Assembly: GCA_043743785.1 (NCBI GenBank)
Contig: JAYTVW010000141.1
Coordinates: forward strand, 1 to 64,000
DNA length: 64,000 nt
Reading direction: 5' to 3'
Source of the DNA: JAQTNA01 sp043743785
Lineage (GTDB): Bacteria; Pseudomonadota; Gammaproteobacteria; Burkholderiales; Rhodocyclaceae
Shown: piece by piece, positions 24,033-32,877 of the stretch
Numbering within the stretch: position 1 is the first letter of the stretch
Layout of the letters: each line of letters opens with the position of its first letter
Notes under the pieces: model-generated
The model's database searches: none
Told to the model about the DNA's origin: nothing
The model's input: the letters and a program-made list of their open reading frames with translations, nothing else
Made by a program: the position numbers and the translations under genes

Positions 24033-27026
24033 CTAATCGTTGTCAGAGGGATTGCGCAGGGAACGCAACTCACCTTTGGCCACCGCGTCCGGCACCGAGA
24101 ACGAATACCGCCCCAGCATGTTGATGTGCTCGTGCTGCAATGGCGACAACCTTGCCACGTCTTCGTCTTTCACCAAGTAGCCTTCGAGGCGTAGCTTCTC
24201 CAGTGCGGCCTCGATGTAGAGGGTGTTCCACAAGACGATCATGTTCAGCACCAGGCCAAGCGCGCCCAACTGGTCTTCCTGGCCCTCCCGATATTGCTGG
24301 CGCAACTCCCCACGCTTGCCATGGAATACGGCCCGGGCAACGCTGTGGCGGCCCTCGCCGCGGTTGAGCTGCGTCAGCGTGCTCCGTCGTTTGGCTTCGT
24401 CATCGATGTAGTTCAGCGTGTGCAGCGTCTTGTCGATCCGGCCGAATTCCGCGATGGCCTGCGCCAGCCGGGTGGGTCGGTCCCCAACCTGGAGGGTGCG
24501 CATGATGCCGGTGGCCGACACGCGGCCCAGCTTGAGGGAACCGGCCAGGCGCAGCATGTCGTCCCAATGCGGGATGATTTTCTGCAAACGGAGGAAGTGG
24601 CTCGAAATGGCATTGAGGTCGCCGTAGTCTGCCAGGGGATCGATTCGCCAGAAACGCGTGCCACCGACATCCGCCAGGCGAGGGCTGAAGCGATAGCCAA
24701 GCAAGCGGAACAGGCCGAATACCACGTCGCTGTAGGCGCCGGTATCGGTCATGATCTGCGTCGGCTGGAGGTCGGTCTGCTGTTCGAGCACCACGGCCAG
24801 GAGAATCAAGCTGTCACGCAAGGTCCCCGGCACGGTGATGTCGTTCAATCCGGAGAACTGGTCCGAAATCAGGTTGTACCAGGTGACACCCCGACCGACA
24901 CCGAAGTATTTTGGATTGGGGCCAGCATGCACCGTGCGCACGGGCACCACGAAACGGATACCGTCGGCCGATGCCACCTCGCCGCCACCCCACTGTTTTG
25001 CCACCGCCAGTCGGCTTTGCGCGGCCACCAGCATGGTGTTCGCGGTGGTCAGGGTGTCGTCACGGATGTAATTCTGGTTCACCCAGGACAGTCGATCACG
25101 CTTGAGCGCCGGCACATCCCCCCGAATCAGGGGTTCCAGCCCGGTATTGCAGGCTTCGGCCATCAGCACCGCACACAGGCTGACATGAAGATCGGTAGCG
25201 CGGGCCGTGCGCTCAGAGACGTGGGTAAAGGCATCCGTGAAACCCGTACGCGCAGCAACCTCCAGGATCAACTCCGGCAGGTCGACGCGCGGCAGCATGC
25301 TGGACACTTTTTCCCTCAACGCCACCAGCGAAGCCGGTTCCTCCAACTTGTCGAATGGGCTGAGCACCAGTTCGTGTTTGTCGTCGGTCGTTTCGAATCG
25401 CACCGCCGGGTTGGCGGGCAACCGCTCGACCACGGCGCGATAGGTGCGATCCAGTTCTGCGGCCATGGCCTTCAGCATCGGCTCTGGCGTGGCCGATAGA
25501 CCCAGCGTCCTGCAGATGATCGGCCGGGTGGCTTCCCATTCGCCGCCATCGAGCAGGCCGACGCGCGGATCGGCGTAGCGCCAGCTTGGCGACACGAAGA
25601 CGTCGCGCCGACGCAGGGCGATATGCAGTTCATCCAACACGCAGAACGTGTAGGCGTGGAAATCGATGGAGCCATCTTCGCGCAGAACATGCCGCCGCCA
25701 GGCTTTTCTAACCACGTCTTGCGGGGCATCGTTGCCGGGCTTTTTCCGCGCCATATTGGCACGCAGCCAATCGAAGGCGGCGACCACCGGTTCGCCGACG
25801 GCATTTGCGCCGAAGTGGATGTGCTCGGCCAGTTTCGGCAGAAAGCACCGTACCGTCGTGTACTTGGCATCCAGTTCCGCATAGAACACGTTGTCGGCCG
25901 GTCGAATCAGAGCATTGACGCCTTCGAGTGCCTGCGCGAGTAGGTCGCGTGGGATTTTCTCGAACACCTTGGTGCGCAGTTCTGCATCTGGCACGCCGGT
26001 GTCCAGATACATCTCGCAGGCGCGCGCCAGGGTTGCGGCCGCCTGATCCAGATCCTTCAGCGTGCGGAGTCGCGCCTTCTTGTCCGCCTTGATGGCGTCA
26101 CCGAAGAGTTCGCGCAGAATTGTTTCCAGCACTTCCAGGGCGTCGTCCTGGGCGTTGGCTTCCAGGCAATGCACGAAGGCAACCAACGTGGCCAGGCGGC
26201 GAGTATCCGGCAGGCGCAGGATGGCGCTGACCTTGGCGGTACCTGCATACCGCGCCAAAGCCGCCACCCGGGTTGCCGGGATGCGTGTGGCCGCTGGCAG
26301 CCGGATACCCAGCTCACGTACAGCGTCCAGCCGCAACAGGGCCAGGACCAGTGATCGGCTGCTGACTGTAACCGGTCCGGTGCGCAGACGATCCAGGTGC
26401 GAACTGCGGCTACCGGCGGACACGACGAGCAGGCTTTCCAGCTTTTCCTGTTGGTCACTGCTGATGCCATGGGCAAGCGAGTGCCACAGGCGTTCCTCCA
26501 CCCGGCTGCGCAGACGAGCAACGTAGCGTTCGAGGGTGCTGCAGCCTGGCAACAGCACCTTATGGGTCACCAGCCACGTGACGGCCCGCTCGAACAGAAC
26601 ACTTGGCTGGTCGGTGCCGGTCCAGCACAGCGCGTACAACCAGCGAGTCAGCCGGAAGCCGACCTGGTCCGCAGTGATTTCGACGTAGCCATAGTGAGTC
26701 TGGATTTCTGAGGCATGCTGAAAGCGTTGTCTGCTTGCAGTATAGAGATGAGCGTCGGCCGTTGCATCAACGCGCAGTTGCTTGGCAAGCGTTTGTAGCA
26801 CTGGTGCAGGCACAGCCAGAGGGTCTTCCAGGAAGGTGCCCAGATAACGCACCGTGCCGAGCTGCACAGCAAAGCCAAGTCGGTTGTAGTCGCTGCGCTT
26901 CAGTGCGATCAATGCGTGATCGCTGTCATCGAGATGAAAGTAACGGGCCAAGTCGTCAGGTGACGGCGCACCGGTGAAGCGACCAAAATTTTCGCGCTGT
27001 TCGTTGGAGAGAAAACTGACGGGCAT
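24033..27026 (-). CDS. tnpA: Tn3-family transposase TnpA
   Basis: A 997-residue transposase, full length for the family. It starts at MPVSFLSNEQRENFGRF, the usual N-terminus; a TTG farther upstream is not needed. Conserved DDE-region segments are seen, including QIMTDTGAYSDVVFGLFR and NAISSHFLRLQKIIPHWDDM, and the end reads LGRYSFSVPDAV. It recognises the 38-bp ends and makes the cointegrate, which TnpR resolves. Confidence 0.95.
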   Translation of the reverse strand: MPVSFLSNEQRENFGRFTGAPSPDDLARYFHLDDSDHALIALKRSDYNRLGFAVQLGTVRYLGTFLEDPLAVPAPVLQTLAKQLRVDATADAHLYTASRQRFQHASEIQTHYGYVEITADQVGFRLTRWLYALCWTGTDQPSVLFERAVTWLVTHKVLLPGCSTLERYVARLRSRVEERLWHSLAHGISSDQQEKLESLLVVSAGSRSSHLDRLRTGPVTVSSRSLVLALLRLDAVRELGIRLPAATRIPATRVAALARYAGTAKVSAILRLPDTRRLATLVAFVHCLEANAQDDALEVLETILRELFGDAIKADKKARLRTLKDLDQAAATLARACEMYLDTGVPDAELRTKVFEKIPRDLLAQALEGVNALIRPADNVFYAELDAKYTTVRCFLPKLAEHIHFGANAVGEPVVAAFDWLRANMARKKPGNDAPQDVVRKAWRRHVLREDGSIDFHAYTFCVLDELHIALRRRDVFVSPSWRYADPRVGLLDGGEWEATRPIICRTLGLSATPEPMLKAMAAELDRTYRAVVERLPANPAVRFETTDDKHELVLSPFDKLEEPASLVALREKVSSMLPRVDLPELILEVAARTGFTDAFTHVSERTARATDLHVSLCAVLMAEACNTGLEPLIRGDVPALKRDRLSWVNQNYIRDDTLTTANTMLVAAQSRLAVAKQWGGGEVASADGIRFVVPVRTVHAGPNPKYFGVGRGVTWYNLISDQFSGLNDITVPGTLRDSLILLAVVLEQQTDLQPTQIMTDTGAYSDVVFGLFRLLGYRFSPRLADVGGTRFWRIDPLADYGDLNAISSHFLRLQKIIPHWDDMLRLAGSLKLGRVSATGIMRTLQVGDRPTRLAQAIAEFGRIDKTLHTLNYIDDEAKRRSTLTQLNRGEGRHSVARAVFHGKRGELRQQYREGQEDQLGALGLVLNMIVLWNTLYIEAALEKLRLEGYLVKDEDVARLSPLQHEHINMLGRYSFSVPDAVAKGELRSLRNPSDND

Positions 27027-27272
27027 ATGGTTCCCCTGGGTCGTTGGTAACGATTGCCGCCTCCTGTAGACGAAGGTTGCTGGAAAGAGCCGCCATGTCC
27101 GCAAAATTGAGCTGCTCCACAGAGCAATACCTGAAAATTTCTGTCACATATATCCAAACCATGCACCTTTACGGGCCATAGTCAGAATGACGGGTTGAGT
27201 GACATTTTTTGACGATGCCGGGATATCCGCGCAGACTGTCACATAATCGTTCGTATATGTGACAGGCGAAAA
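27027..27272. promoter_or_regulatory. res site and divergent tnpA/tnpR promoters
   Basis: The 246 bases between the divergent genes contain repeated TGTCACATA-type elements (near 27143, 27237 and 27256), consistent with resolvase-binding sub-sites. Resolvases of this type also repress both genes from here. Confidence 0.7.
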
Positions 27273-27887
27273 ATGTTTATCGGCTATATGAGGGTGTCGA
27301 AGGCGGACGGCACCCAGACAACTGACTTGCAACGCGATGCGCTGGTGGCCACCGGCGTCGAGCCGAACCAGTTGTATGAGGACCATGCTTCCGGTCGACG
27401 CGAAGATCGCCCCGGCTTGGCAGCGTGCCTGAAAGCTCTACGTGAGGGCGACACATTGGTCGTGTGGAAACTGGATCGGCTCGGGCGCGACCTACGTCAC
27501 CTGATCAATACCGTACACAACCTGACAGGCCGGGGAGTGGGGCTCAAGGTGTTGACTGGGCATGGCGCGGCCATCGACACCACGACTGCTGCCGGGAAGC
27601 TGGTTTTCGGGATATTCGCGGCGCTCGCCGAGTTTGAACGCGAACTCATCTCGGAGCGAACCGTCGCCGGACTGGTTTCAGCCCGTGCGCGCGGCAGAAA
27701 AGGTGGGCGTCCATTCAAGATGACCGCAGCCAAGCTGCGTCTGGCCATGGCCGCAATGGGGCAGCCGGAGACCAAGGTCGGAAATCTATGCGAAGAACTT
27801 GGCGTTACCCGACAGACACTGTACCGGCACGTATCGCCCAAGGGCGTGCTACGGGCGGATGGTGAAAAGCTGCTCTCCAGCCTTTGA
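27273..27887 (+). CDS. tnpR: Tn3-family serine resolvase TnpR
   Basis: 204 residues. The catalytic domain holds the nucleophile Ser in YMRVSKADGTQTTDLQ and the motifs VWKLDRLGRDLRHL and FAALAEFERELISERT. The C-terminal helix-turn-helix (LCEELGVTRQTLYRHV) binds res. It resolves cointegrates made by TnpA. Confidence 0.95.
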   Translation: MFIGYMRVSKADGTQTTDLQRDALVATGVEPNQLYEDHASGRREDRPGLAACLKALREGDTLVVWKLDRLGRDLRHLINTVHNLTGRGVGLKVLTGHGAAIDTTTAAGKLVFGIFAALAEFERELISERTVAGLVSARARGRKGGRPFKMTAAKLRLAMAAMGQPETKVGNLCEELGVTRQTLYRHVSPKGVLRADGEKLLSSL

Positions 27888-27983
27888 GACCCATGAATGG
27901 GCTCGGCAGCCCGTGCGGGCGCCATAGTGTGCGTAGTCGTCGCCGCGACCTCATTCCGAGGCGACTTCATTCAATGACGAATA

Positions 27984-28021
27984 CCTAACTGCCTTTTCCG
28001 TTCCACTGCGCCTCAGACCCC
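27984..28021. repeat. Tn3 right terminal inverted repeat
   Basis: 38-bp right end, complementary to the left end with one mismatch. Read from inside kfrA it supplies the new C-terminal codons of the truncated protein. Confidence 0.93.
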
Positions 28022-28965
28022 AACCGTGTGTCTGTTTCCGCCAGTGTGCGCTGCAGGCGGGTGAGCTCAGACTGACTGAAGGCCAGTGCAGCTTTTGCCT
28101 CGGCAGTTGCGGCCTCGGCAGAGTCGGTTTTGCCGCGGGCAAACGCGACCTCCATCTCGGCCTTGCCGGCGCGGGTGCGCAGCTGCTCGGCGGTCTGGTG
28201 GGCAGCCTGGAGTTGTTCCTTGAGCGCCGCGTCCGTCGCCTTGGCGGTCTGGCGGAGCTCGTCTGTTTGGCGCATGAGGTGCTGGCGCTCGCCGGCGGCG
28301 ATCTCTCTTTCGCGCTGGATGACGGCATCCGAGCGGCTGCGCTCTGTCTGCAAAGCCTGGTCCTGTCGTTGGGCCGCCGCCTGAAGATCGGCTTCATGGG
28401 TGCGGCGTTCGCTTGCCAGCGTGGCCCCCAGCCGGGCACTGTCTTCGCGCAGCTGGGCGAGTTGTTCGTCCCGGGCGTGGAGGAGGGTGCTCGTCTCAGT
28501 CAGGCGCAGAGTGAGAGCCTCGATCTCGGCCTGGTGGCCTTGCAGTGTGGCCTGGAGACCTTGTACCGCACCTTGCAGAGCGAAGGTTTCGCGTTCAAAC
28601 GTGGCCGCCCGTTCCTGCGCTTGCGCGACCTGCTGCGCCGTCTCGCCCCGGGCTTGCTCCAGCTTGACCCGTTCGTCGGCATAGGCGGCGTCGGACTTTT
28701 CCAAGGCGAGGCGCCAGACGACGGTCAGGACCTTGTCGGCCTCGCTGACCAGCCCCTCGGGCAGATCCGGGTTAGTGCGGCCGGCGACAAAGCGCTGGGC
28801 CATTTCCTTGCGCCAGTCGGCGATGCAGCCCTGCACGATCTTGGCGGAGCCGCGGCGGCCGATCAGTTCATAGACCGAATCAAAGCTGGTGTTCTTGCCG
28901 TCCAGAAAGAGTTCGGCACAGGCGTCGGCCACCTGCTTGTATTCGACGGTGCTCCCGCGGGCCAT
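27985..28965 (-). CDS. kfrA: KfrA-like plasmid protein, C-terminus replaced by Tn3
   Basis: 326 codons as now read. The N-terminal KfrA DNA-binding region (VADACAELFLDGKNTSFDSV, then YELIGRRGSAKIV) leads into a very long Ala/Glu/Gln-rich coiled coil, as in plasmid KfrA, an autorepressor thought to act in plasmid partition or nucleoid structure. The Tn3 insertion removed the last 20 or so residues and added an unrelated tail (GSEAQWNGKGS). The coiled coil is nearly complete, so the protein may still work. A 54-residue gene lies 14 bases upstream. Confidence 0.85.
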   Translation of the reverse strand: MARGSTVEYKQVADACAELFLDGKNTSFDSVYELIGRRGSAKIVQGCIADWRKEMAQRFVAGRTNPDLPEGLVSEADKVLTVVWRLALEKSDAAYADERVKLEQARGETAQQVAQAQERAATFERETFALQGAVQGLQATLQGHQAEIEALTLRLTETSTLLHARDEQLAQLREDSARLGATLASERRTHEADLQAAAQRQDQALQTERSRSDAVIQREREIAAGERQHLMRQTDELRQTAKATDAALKEQLQAAHQTAEQLRTRAGKAEMEVAFARGKTDSAEAATAEAKAALAFSQSELTRLQRTLAETDTRLGSEAQWNGKGS

Positions 28966-28979
28966 GGTGCAGTTCCTGT

Positions 28980-29144
28980 TTAGTGAGTACGCCGGGCGCC
29001 CCGGGCGAAGGCGTCAGCATTTGCGGCCAGCGCCCGGGCGATTTCTGCCGCACGCGCCGGAGATTCAGCCACACGGTGCGCCAGGTCCAGCAGCAGCCCG
29101 TCCAGATCCTGCAGTTCCTGCGCCACCACCTGACTGTTTTCCAT
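28980..29144 (-). CDS. Small helical protein upstream of kfrA
   Basis: 54 residues (MENSQVVAQELQDLDGLLLD...), one or two amphipathic helices rich in Ala, Leu and Asp. It ends 14 bases before the kfrA start, whose ribosome site overlaps its stop, so they are almost certainly cotranscribed. No homologue is recalled. Confidence 0.55.
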   Translation of the reverse strand: MENSQVVAQELQDLDGLLLDLAHRVAESPARAAEIARALAANADAFARGARRTH

Positions 29145-29240
29145 GGTTTTGGCCTGCCGGCGAAAAGTTTACAGCACGGTACGTTTCGGTTTCATTAGCA
29201 TCCATTATCGCACGTCTGACGTTAAATAAATGACGCTTTT

Positions 29241-29272
29241 TTGTGTTGTTTAGTCATTATCCCTATAATGAC
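29241..29272 (+). promoter_or_regulatory. Integrase promoter overlapped by a palindrome
   Basis: TTGTGT (29241-29246), a 17-base spacer and a consensus TATAAT (29264-29269) form a good sigma-70 promoter ending about 10 bases before the integrase ATG. A perfect palindrome GTCATTAT-CCCT-ATAATGAC (29253-29272) covers the -10, so a repressor such as KfrA or the integrase could block it. Confidence 0.65.
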
Positions 29273-29280
29273 GATATATA

Positions 29281-30636
29281 ATGAATGGGAGGCAGAGCCT
29301 GCGTCGGTGGCGTCCGGTGGCTCGCGGAACATTGTGGGCGAATGGGCTGAATCTTGTTTTGCGTCAGCAGATTGGAGATGGCGTGGGAAATTCCGTGGAA
29401 CAAAAATTGGCCGCCTTAATAGTCCCCGCGGCAGTTTCAATATCTGGTGCTCTGGACCCGCTGGCCATCGTTGCTCCGCGCCGTAATCAGGATCAAACCG
29501 GCCCGCGCCTGACAGCGGCCAGCAATGACCATGAGGCCGTGGCCACCTGGCTGGCCAAGTACAGGGACAACAAGAATACCCTCGACAGCTACCGGCGTGA
29601 GGCTGAGCGGCTGCTGATGTGGGGCCAGTGGATTGGTCGCGATCTGCCCGGGCTGATGGTCGAGGACGTGCTGGCGTACAAGGCTTTCCTCATTGACCCC
29701 CAGCCGGTGAACCAGTGGTGCCTGCAGACGGAACCCCGTCTATTGCCCGATGGAAAAGACAACCCGCTGTGGCGTCAGGTGCGCCGCGTGCCCCGGGTGT
29801 TGGAAAGCGGCGCGCCAAATCCGGCATGGCGGCCCTTCGTCTCCGGCCTGTCGCCGGCGGCGGCGAAACAGTCCACCACCATCCTGTTCGGCCTCTTCGA
29901 GCATCTGGCCGCCATCGGCTACCTGCATGCCAATCCGCTACGGGCCGCCAGCAAGAGGGCGACGAGAACCAAGAAGCGTGAGCAGGACCGCTATTTCGAT
30001 GACGCGGCCTGGTCGGAGATCCTCAACTGGATCGAGCGCATGCCCAAGGAAGATCCGCGGGATGTCGCCCACTACTGGCGCACGCGGTTTCTGTTCCGCC
30101 TTCTCTACCTGACCGGTCTGCGTCGCTTTGAACTGGCCCAGGCCCGCACCAGTCACCTGCGTTTTCAGCGGGGCCAGTGGTGGCTGGACGTGACGGGCAA
30201 GGGCAGCGTGGAGGATTCGGTTCCCCTGCCCATGGATGCGATCGAAGCCATCAAGGAATACCGGGAAAGCACGGGCCGCCCTGCCCTGCCCCCGATTGGT
30301 ACGGATGAGCCGCTGCTCATGGACGTGAACGGCGTTGGCCGTCCCTTGGGGGACCGGGCCATCTACGCCGTGGTGAAAGAGGTGTGCCGGCGTACGGCGG
30401 CCTGGGTGGGCGTCGAGAATCCGGAACTGGCCAAGCAGATCAAGGCCGGCTCAACCCACTGGCTGCGCCACACCGCCGCTACGCACCAGATCGAGGCCGG
30501 CGTGGATCCGCTCATCGTGCAGGCAAACCTGCGCCATGCATCCTTCGGTACCACGGAGATCTACATCCACAAGGGCCGGGACAAGCAGCATGCAGAGACG
30601 GAGAAGCACGTGGTGGATTGTGCGGTTCAGAAGTGA
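29281..30636 (+). CDS. Tyrosine recombinase (integrase)
   Basis: 451 residues. A core-binding domain (AVATWLAKYRDNKNTLDSYR near residue 85) precedes the catalytic domain: Arg in LYLTGLRRFELAQA, HWLRHTAATHQIEAG (His-x-x-Arg), the second His in LRHASF, and the nucleophile Tyr in TTEIYIHKG. It would cut and join short core sites. A 30-bp sequence 61 bases past its stop recurs 6.2 kb downstream and is the likely site. The first 60 residues have no clear homology, so the true start may be later. Confidence 0.88.
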   Translation: MNGRQSLRRWRPVARGTLWANGLNLVLRQQIGDGVGNSVEQKLAALIVPAAVSISGALDPLAIVAPRRNQDQTGPRLTAASNDHEAVATWLAKYRDNKNTLDSYRREAERLLMWGQWIGRDLPGLMVEDVLAYKAFLIDPQPVNQWCLQTEPRLLPDGKDNPLWRQVRRVPRVLESGAPNPAWRPFVSGLSPAAAKQSTTILFGLFEHLAAIGYLHANPLRAASKRATRTKKREQDRYFDDAAWSEILNWIERMPKEDPRDVAHYWRTRFLFRLLYLTGLRRFELAQARTSHLRFQRGQWWLDVTGKGSVEDSVPLPMDAIEAIKEYRESTGRPALPPIGTDEPLLMDVNGVGRPLGDRAIYAVVKEVCRRTAAWVGVENPELAKQIKAGSTHWLRHTAATHQIEAGVDPLIVQANLRHASFGTTEIYIHKGRDKQHAETEKHVVDCAVQK

Positions 30637-30697
30637 GGTCAGAGGCGGGCTCTGACTGGTCCAATCGCTTGGATGAATGACAGGAATTTGCTCTGAA

Positions 30698-30727
30698 CGG
30701 CCCCACGGCAACGCCTGGTTTGTGCCC
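30698..30727. repeat. 30-bp direct repeat, copy 1 (att-like)
   Basis: CGGCCCCACGGCAACGCCTG, followed by GTTTGTGCCC. It recurs at 36932-36961 in the same orientation with a single mismatch. It lies just after the integrase gene, where attachment sites usually lie, and marks the start of the AT-rich segment. Confidence 0.75.
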
Positions 30728-30878
30728 CATGCTGTCATCCATGAAAAGGCTGGCGCTACGTCCGTTGCTTGTCCGTTGCGGCCGTTGCCTGATTTGAAAA
30801 GCAGACACTCAACGTTTTGGTTAAGCGGCCCCTAGAATCGCACTTTCGGGGTCCGCTGGAACGATTTGTCATGAGCGG

Positions 30879-31241
30879 TTATTTAAACAAATCGTTATAA
30901 AAGCTGTTGATTTGTGGGTTTTGAAATTGAATTGACTTTAAGAGCTCATATGCGTTTGGTGTTTTTGGAAGCTCCCCCAATAAATTTCCATGGTCGTCTA
31001 TAAATTCAACTTTTACTTGTTCTTCCCATACATATCTTTCTTCGTCAAGATAATACTTGAAATGCTGACGATAAACTCTAATATTACGGCCGATATGATT
31101 CGTGATGTAAACCAGATCTACACGTGAGTCTGGTCCGATCATTGGGGGGGTAGGAGCTTCACTTCCCCAAGACATCTGGTTGTGTTGGGTTAATTCAATA
31201 AGTTTATCAATTATTTCAACAGTCTGCCGTGTGCTAAACAT
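30879..31241 (-). CDS. Unknown protein of an AT-rich gene pair (soluble member)
   Basis: 120 residues with no signal or membrane segment, aromatic-rich (VYRQHFKYYLDEERYVWEEQ). Its ATG lies one base past the stop of the membrane gene at 31243, so the two are translated together. Base composition is much lower in GC than the surrounding DNA, which points to recent acquisition. Not recognised. Confidence 0.6.
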   Translation of the reverse strand: MFSTRQTVEIIDKLIELTQHNQMSWGSEAPTPPMIGPDSRVDLVYITNHIGRNIRVYRQHFKYYLDEERYVWEEQVKVEFIDDHGNLLGELPKTPNAYELLKSIQFQNPQINSFYNDLFK

Positions 31242-31242
31242 T

Positions 31243-31701
31243 TTAATTGCCCACTATTAATGATTTTCTATGATGACCAAGCTCAGCTGAAACCACCGAT
31301 AGGCTTGTTTTTATTTCTCTTGCTGAGTCTTCGTTTTTCTTGACCCAAAATAAAAACCTTGACCTGTATCTTCTGATCAATCTTCTGGCGACTTTAATGT
31401 CAGCCAAAAGATCTTCACACGAACCTTTTTGCATAGCCCTAAGCTCAACATCAGCCAAAGCAAAAAATTCTTCAATATCTTTTTGGTTGTCTGAGTATGC
31501 GCGAAGCAATGCAGCCACCTCCGACGAAATATTAGTTATTTTCTCTATATGGTCATCAATGGCGGATCTGAACAAAAATCTCTTCTTAATTCTGAATAGT
31601 GTCGTTACTGTCAGAAAAGTAATAAAAAGCCCCAACAAAGAAGCCCAGCTCCCTATGTCACTCAGGCTTAAAGAGAAAATATAATCAATAACTTTCTGCA
31701 T
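31243..31701 (-). CDS. Unknown membrane-anchored protein of an AT-rich gene pair
   Basis: 152 residues. One transmembrane helix near the N-terminus (GSWASLLGLFITFLTVTTLF, about residues 17-36) is followed by a basic stretch (RIKKRFLFR) and a helical cytoplasmic domain. First gene of a two-gene unit. The plan (membrane anchor plus soluble partner, on a mobile AT-rich segment) would suit a defence or toxin pair, but nothing in the sequence proves it. Confidence 0.6.
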   Translation of the reverse strand: MQKVIDYIFSLSLSDIGSWASLLGLFITFLTVTTLFRIKKRFLFRSAIDDHIEKITNISSEVAALLRAYSDNQKDIEEFFALADVELRAMQKGSCEDLLADIKVARRLIRRYRSRFLFWVKKNEDSAREIKTSLSVVSAELGHHRKSLIVGN

Positions 31702-31938
31702 CTCTTTTTCAGTTCAGTGCGTAGCTCATAACGTAGAAGTGAACAGAAGAAATAAAATGCATGCCGGACCGTGATTCTATATATGAGGTTCTGCAACATT
31801 TCAAGCCTTTGGTTTCACTGTGCCTGCAATCTATATCCTGTCATTCGTCCCTGTATACTCAGCACCCCATGCGATGAGCTTACTCAAGGAATTGAGGGGA
31901 AATATCCTAGTAAGGTGGAGGAGCAATAGAATGTGGGA

Positions 31939-32235
31939 TCATACGCCAAGTGGGCAATAAGGCACATTTGAATGTGCGACCACTTTGGAATGCGCCATCG
32001 CCCATCCGCTCCTAACCGACAGAAGCCACCGATATAACGCCATTCTACTGCAAGGCGTAGGTCTCTTCCTTGCTGACAACGGTCCTACTCCATCTATACC
32101 TGCCGCCGTTGTCTCGCTGCTGTCACCTGGCAGCAATGCCACCAAGCCGCGCTCAACACACAGGGTACGGCAAGACTCAGCCCAGGCGGTGACATCCAGG
32201 CGGAAGACATCCGGCCCAGCCAGATAGACCTTCAT
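31939..32235 (-). pseudogene. Truncated nucleoside 2-deoxyribosyltransferase
   Basis: The first 45 or so residues (MKVYLAGPDVFRLDVTAWAE) match the N-terminus of nucleoside 2-deoxyribosyltransferases, which exchange bases on deoxynucleosides. After about residue 48 the frame turns to unrelated sequence and none of the three frames continues the enzyme. The ATG overlaps the stop of the IHF gene (ATGA). Probably a remnant cut at a recombination junction near 32095. Confidence 0.7.
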
Positions 32236-32537
32236 ACCGCGTCCTGCGAAGCCGCCGACGAGGGATCAACACGCTCCCGCAACTTCTGCCCTGGTTTGAA
32301 GTGTGGTGCGTACTTGGCTGGCACCACCACCGCTTCCTCGGTCTTGGGGTTGCGACCAATACGGGAAGGCCGGTAGTTGAGGGAAAAGCTGCCGAAGCCC
32401 CGAATTTCGATGCGGTCGTCCTTGGCGAGGGCGTCAGATATGGCCCCCAGGATCTCCTTAACCGAAATTTCTACGTCGGCGGCGACAAGGGAGGGAAAGC
32501 GCGTGCCAATGGATGCGATGAGTTCTGAGCGGGTCAT
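32232..32537 (-). CDS. ihfB: Integration host factor subunit beta
   Basis: 101 residues starting MTRSELIASIGTRFPSL, the standard IHF-beta N-terminus. DRIEIRGFGSFSLNYRPSRI and GRNPKT mark the body and DNA-inserting arm, and it ends KLRERVD plus a short tail. The arm reads TEEAV where TGEAV is usual. IHF bends DNA at recombination sites and origins; a mobile copy could serve the nearby integrase. An extended open frame upstream to 32744 is not needed. Confidence 0.9.
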   Translation of the reverse strand: MTRSELIASIGTRFPSLVAADVEISVKEILGAISDALAKDDRIEIRGFGSFSLNYRPSRIGRNPKTEEAVVVPAKYAPHFKPGQKLRERVDPSSAASQDAV

Positions 32538-32877
32538 AGGGGCTGCATTTTCCTCGATTCGCACGAAGACCGCCACCATGGAAGCCTGACCTTTCTCTCC
32601 ACGCCTTACCTTAGGATGATTCAGTAATCCCGCGCCAGAGCCGCCATTGCCAAAATGACGAATGCAGCCATTCGCCAAAAAAATCATATAGCCACAACAT
32701 GTTGCTTTGAATTGGTAGGCTTCAAGAATATACTTGATGTCCATTAACCCGGCAAATCAAAACCAAATGGCAGAAAATATTAAACATTTGATATGACGAG
32801 GGTCTAATATTGTCGGTGTGAGGTATTTAATTTCCGGTTTAATGCGTCAAAATAAAAATTACTGCAGGAGTGACTAA

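Larger units (their letters stand above)
23987..28021. mobile_element. Tn3-family transposon, complete, 4,035 bp
   Basis: Bounded by 38-bp inverted repeats beginning GGGGTCTGAGGCGCAGTGG, with one mismatch between the two ends, and flanked by the 5-bp target duplication AACCG (23982-23986 and 28022-28026). It contains divergent tnpA and tnpR genes with the res region between them and no passenger gene. Everything needed for movement looks intact, so it probably arrived recently. Confidence 0.95.

Noticed and set aside
24294..25499. 401-codon plus-strand ORF inside tnpA
   Set aside because: Shadow frame of the Tn3 transposase.
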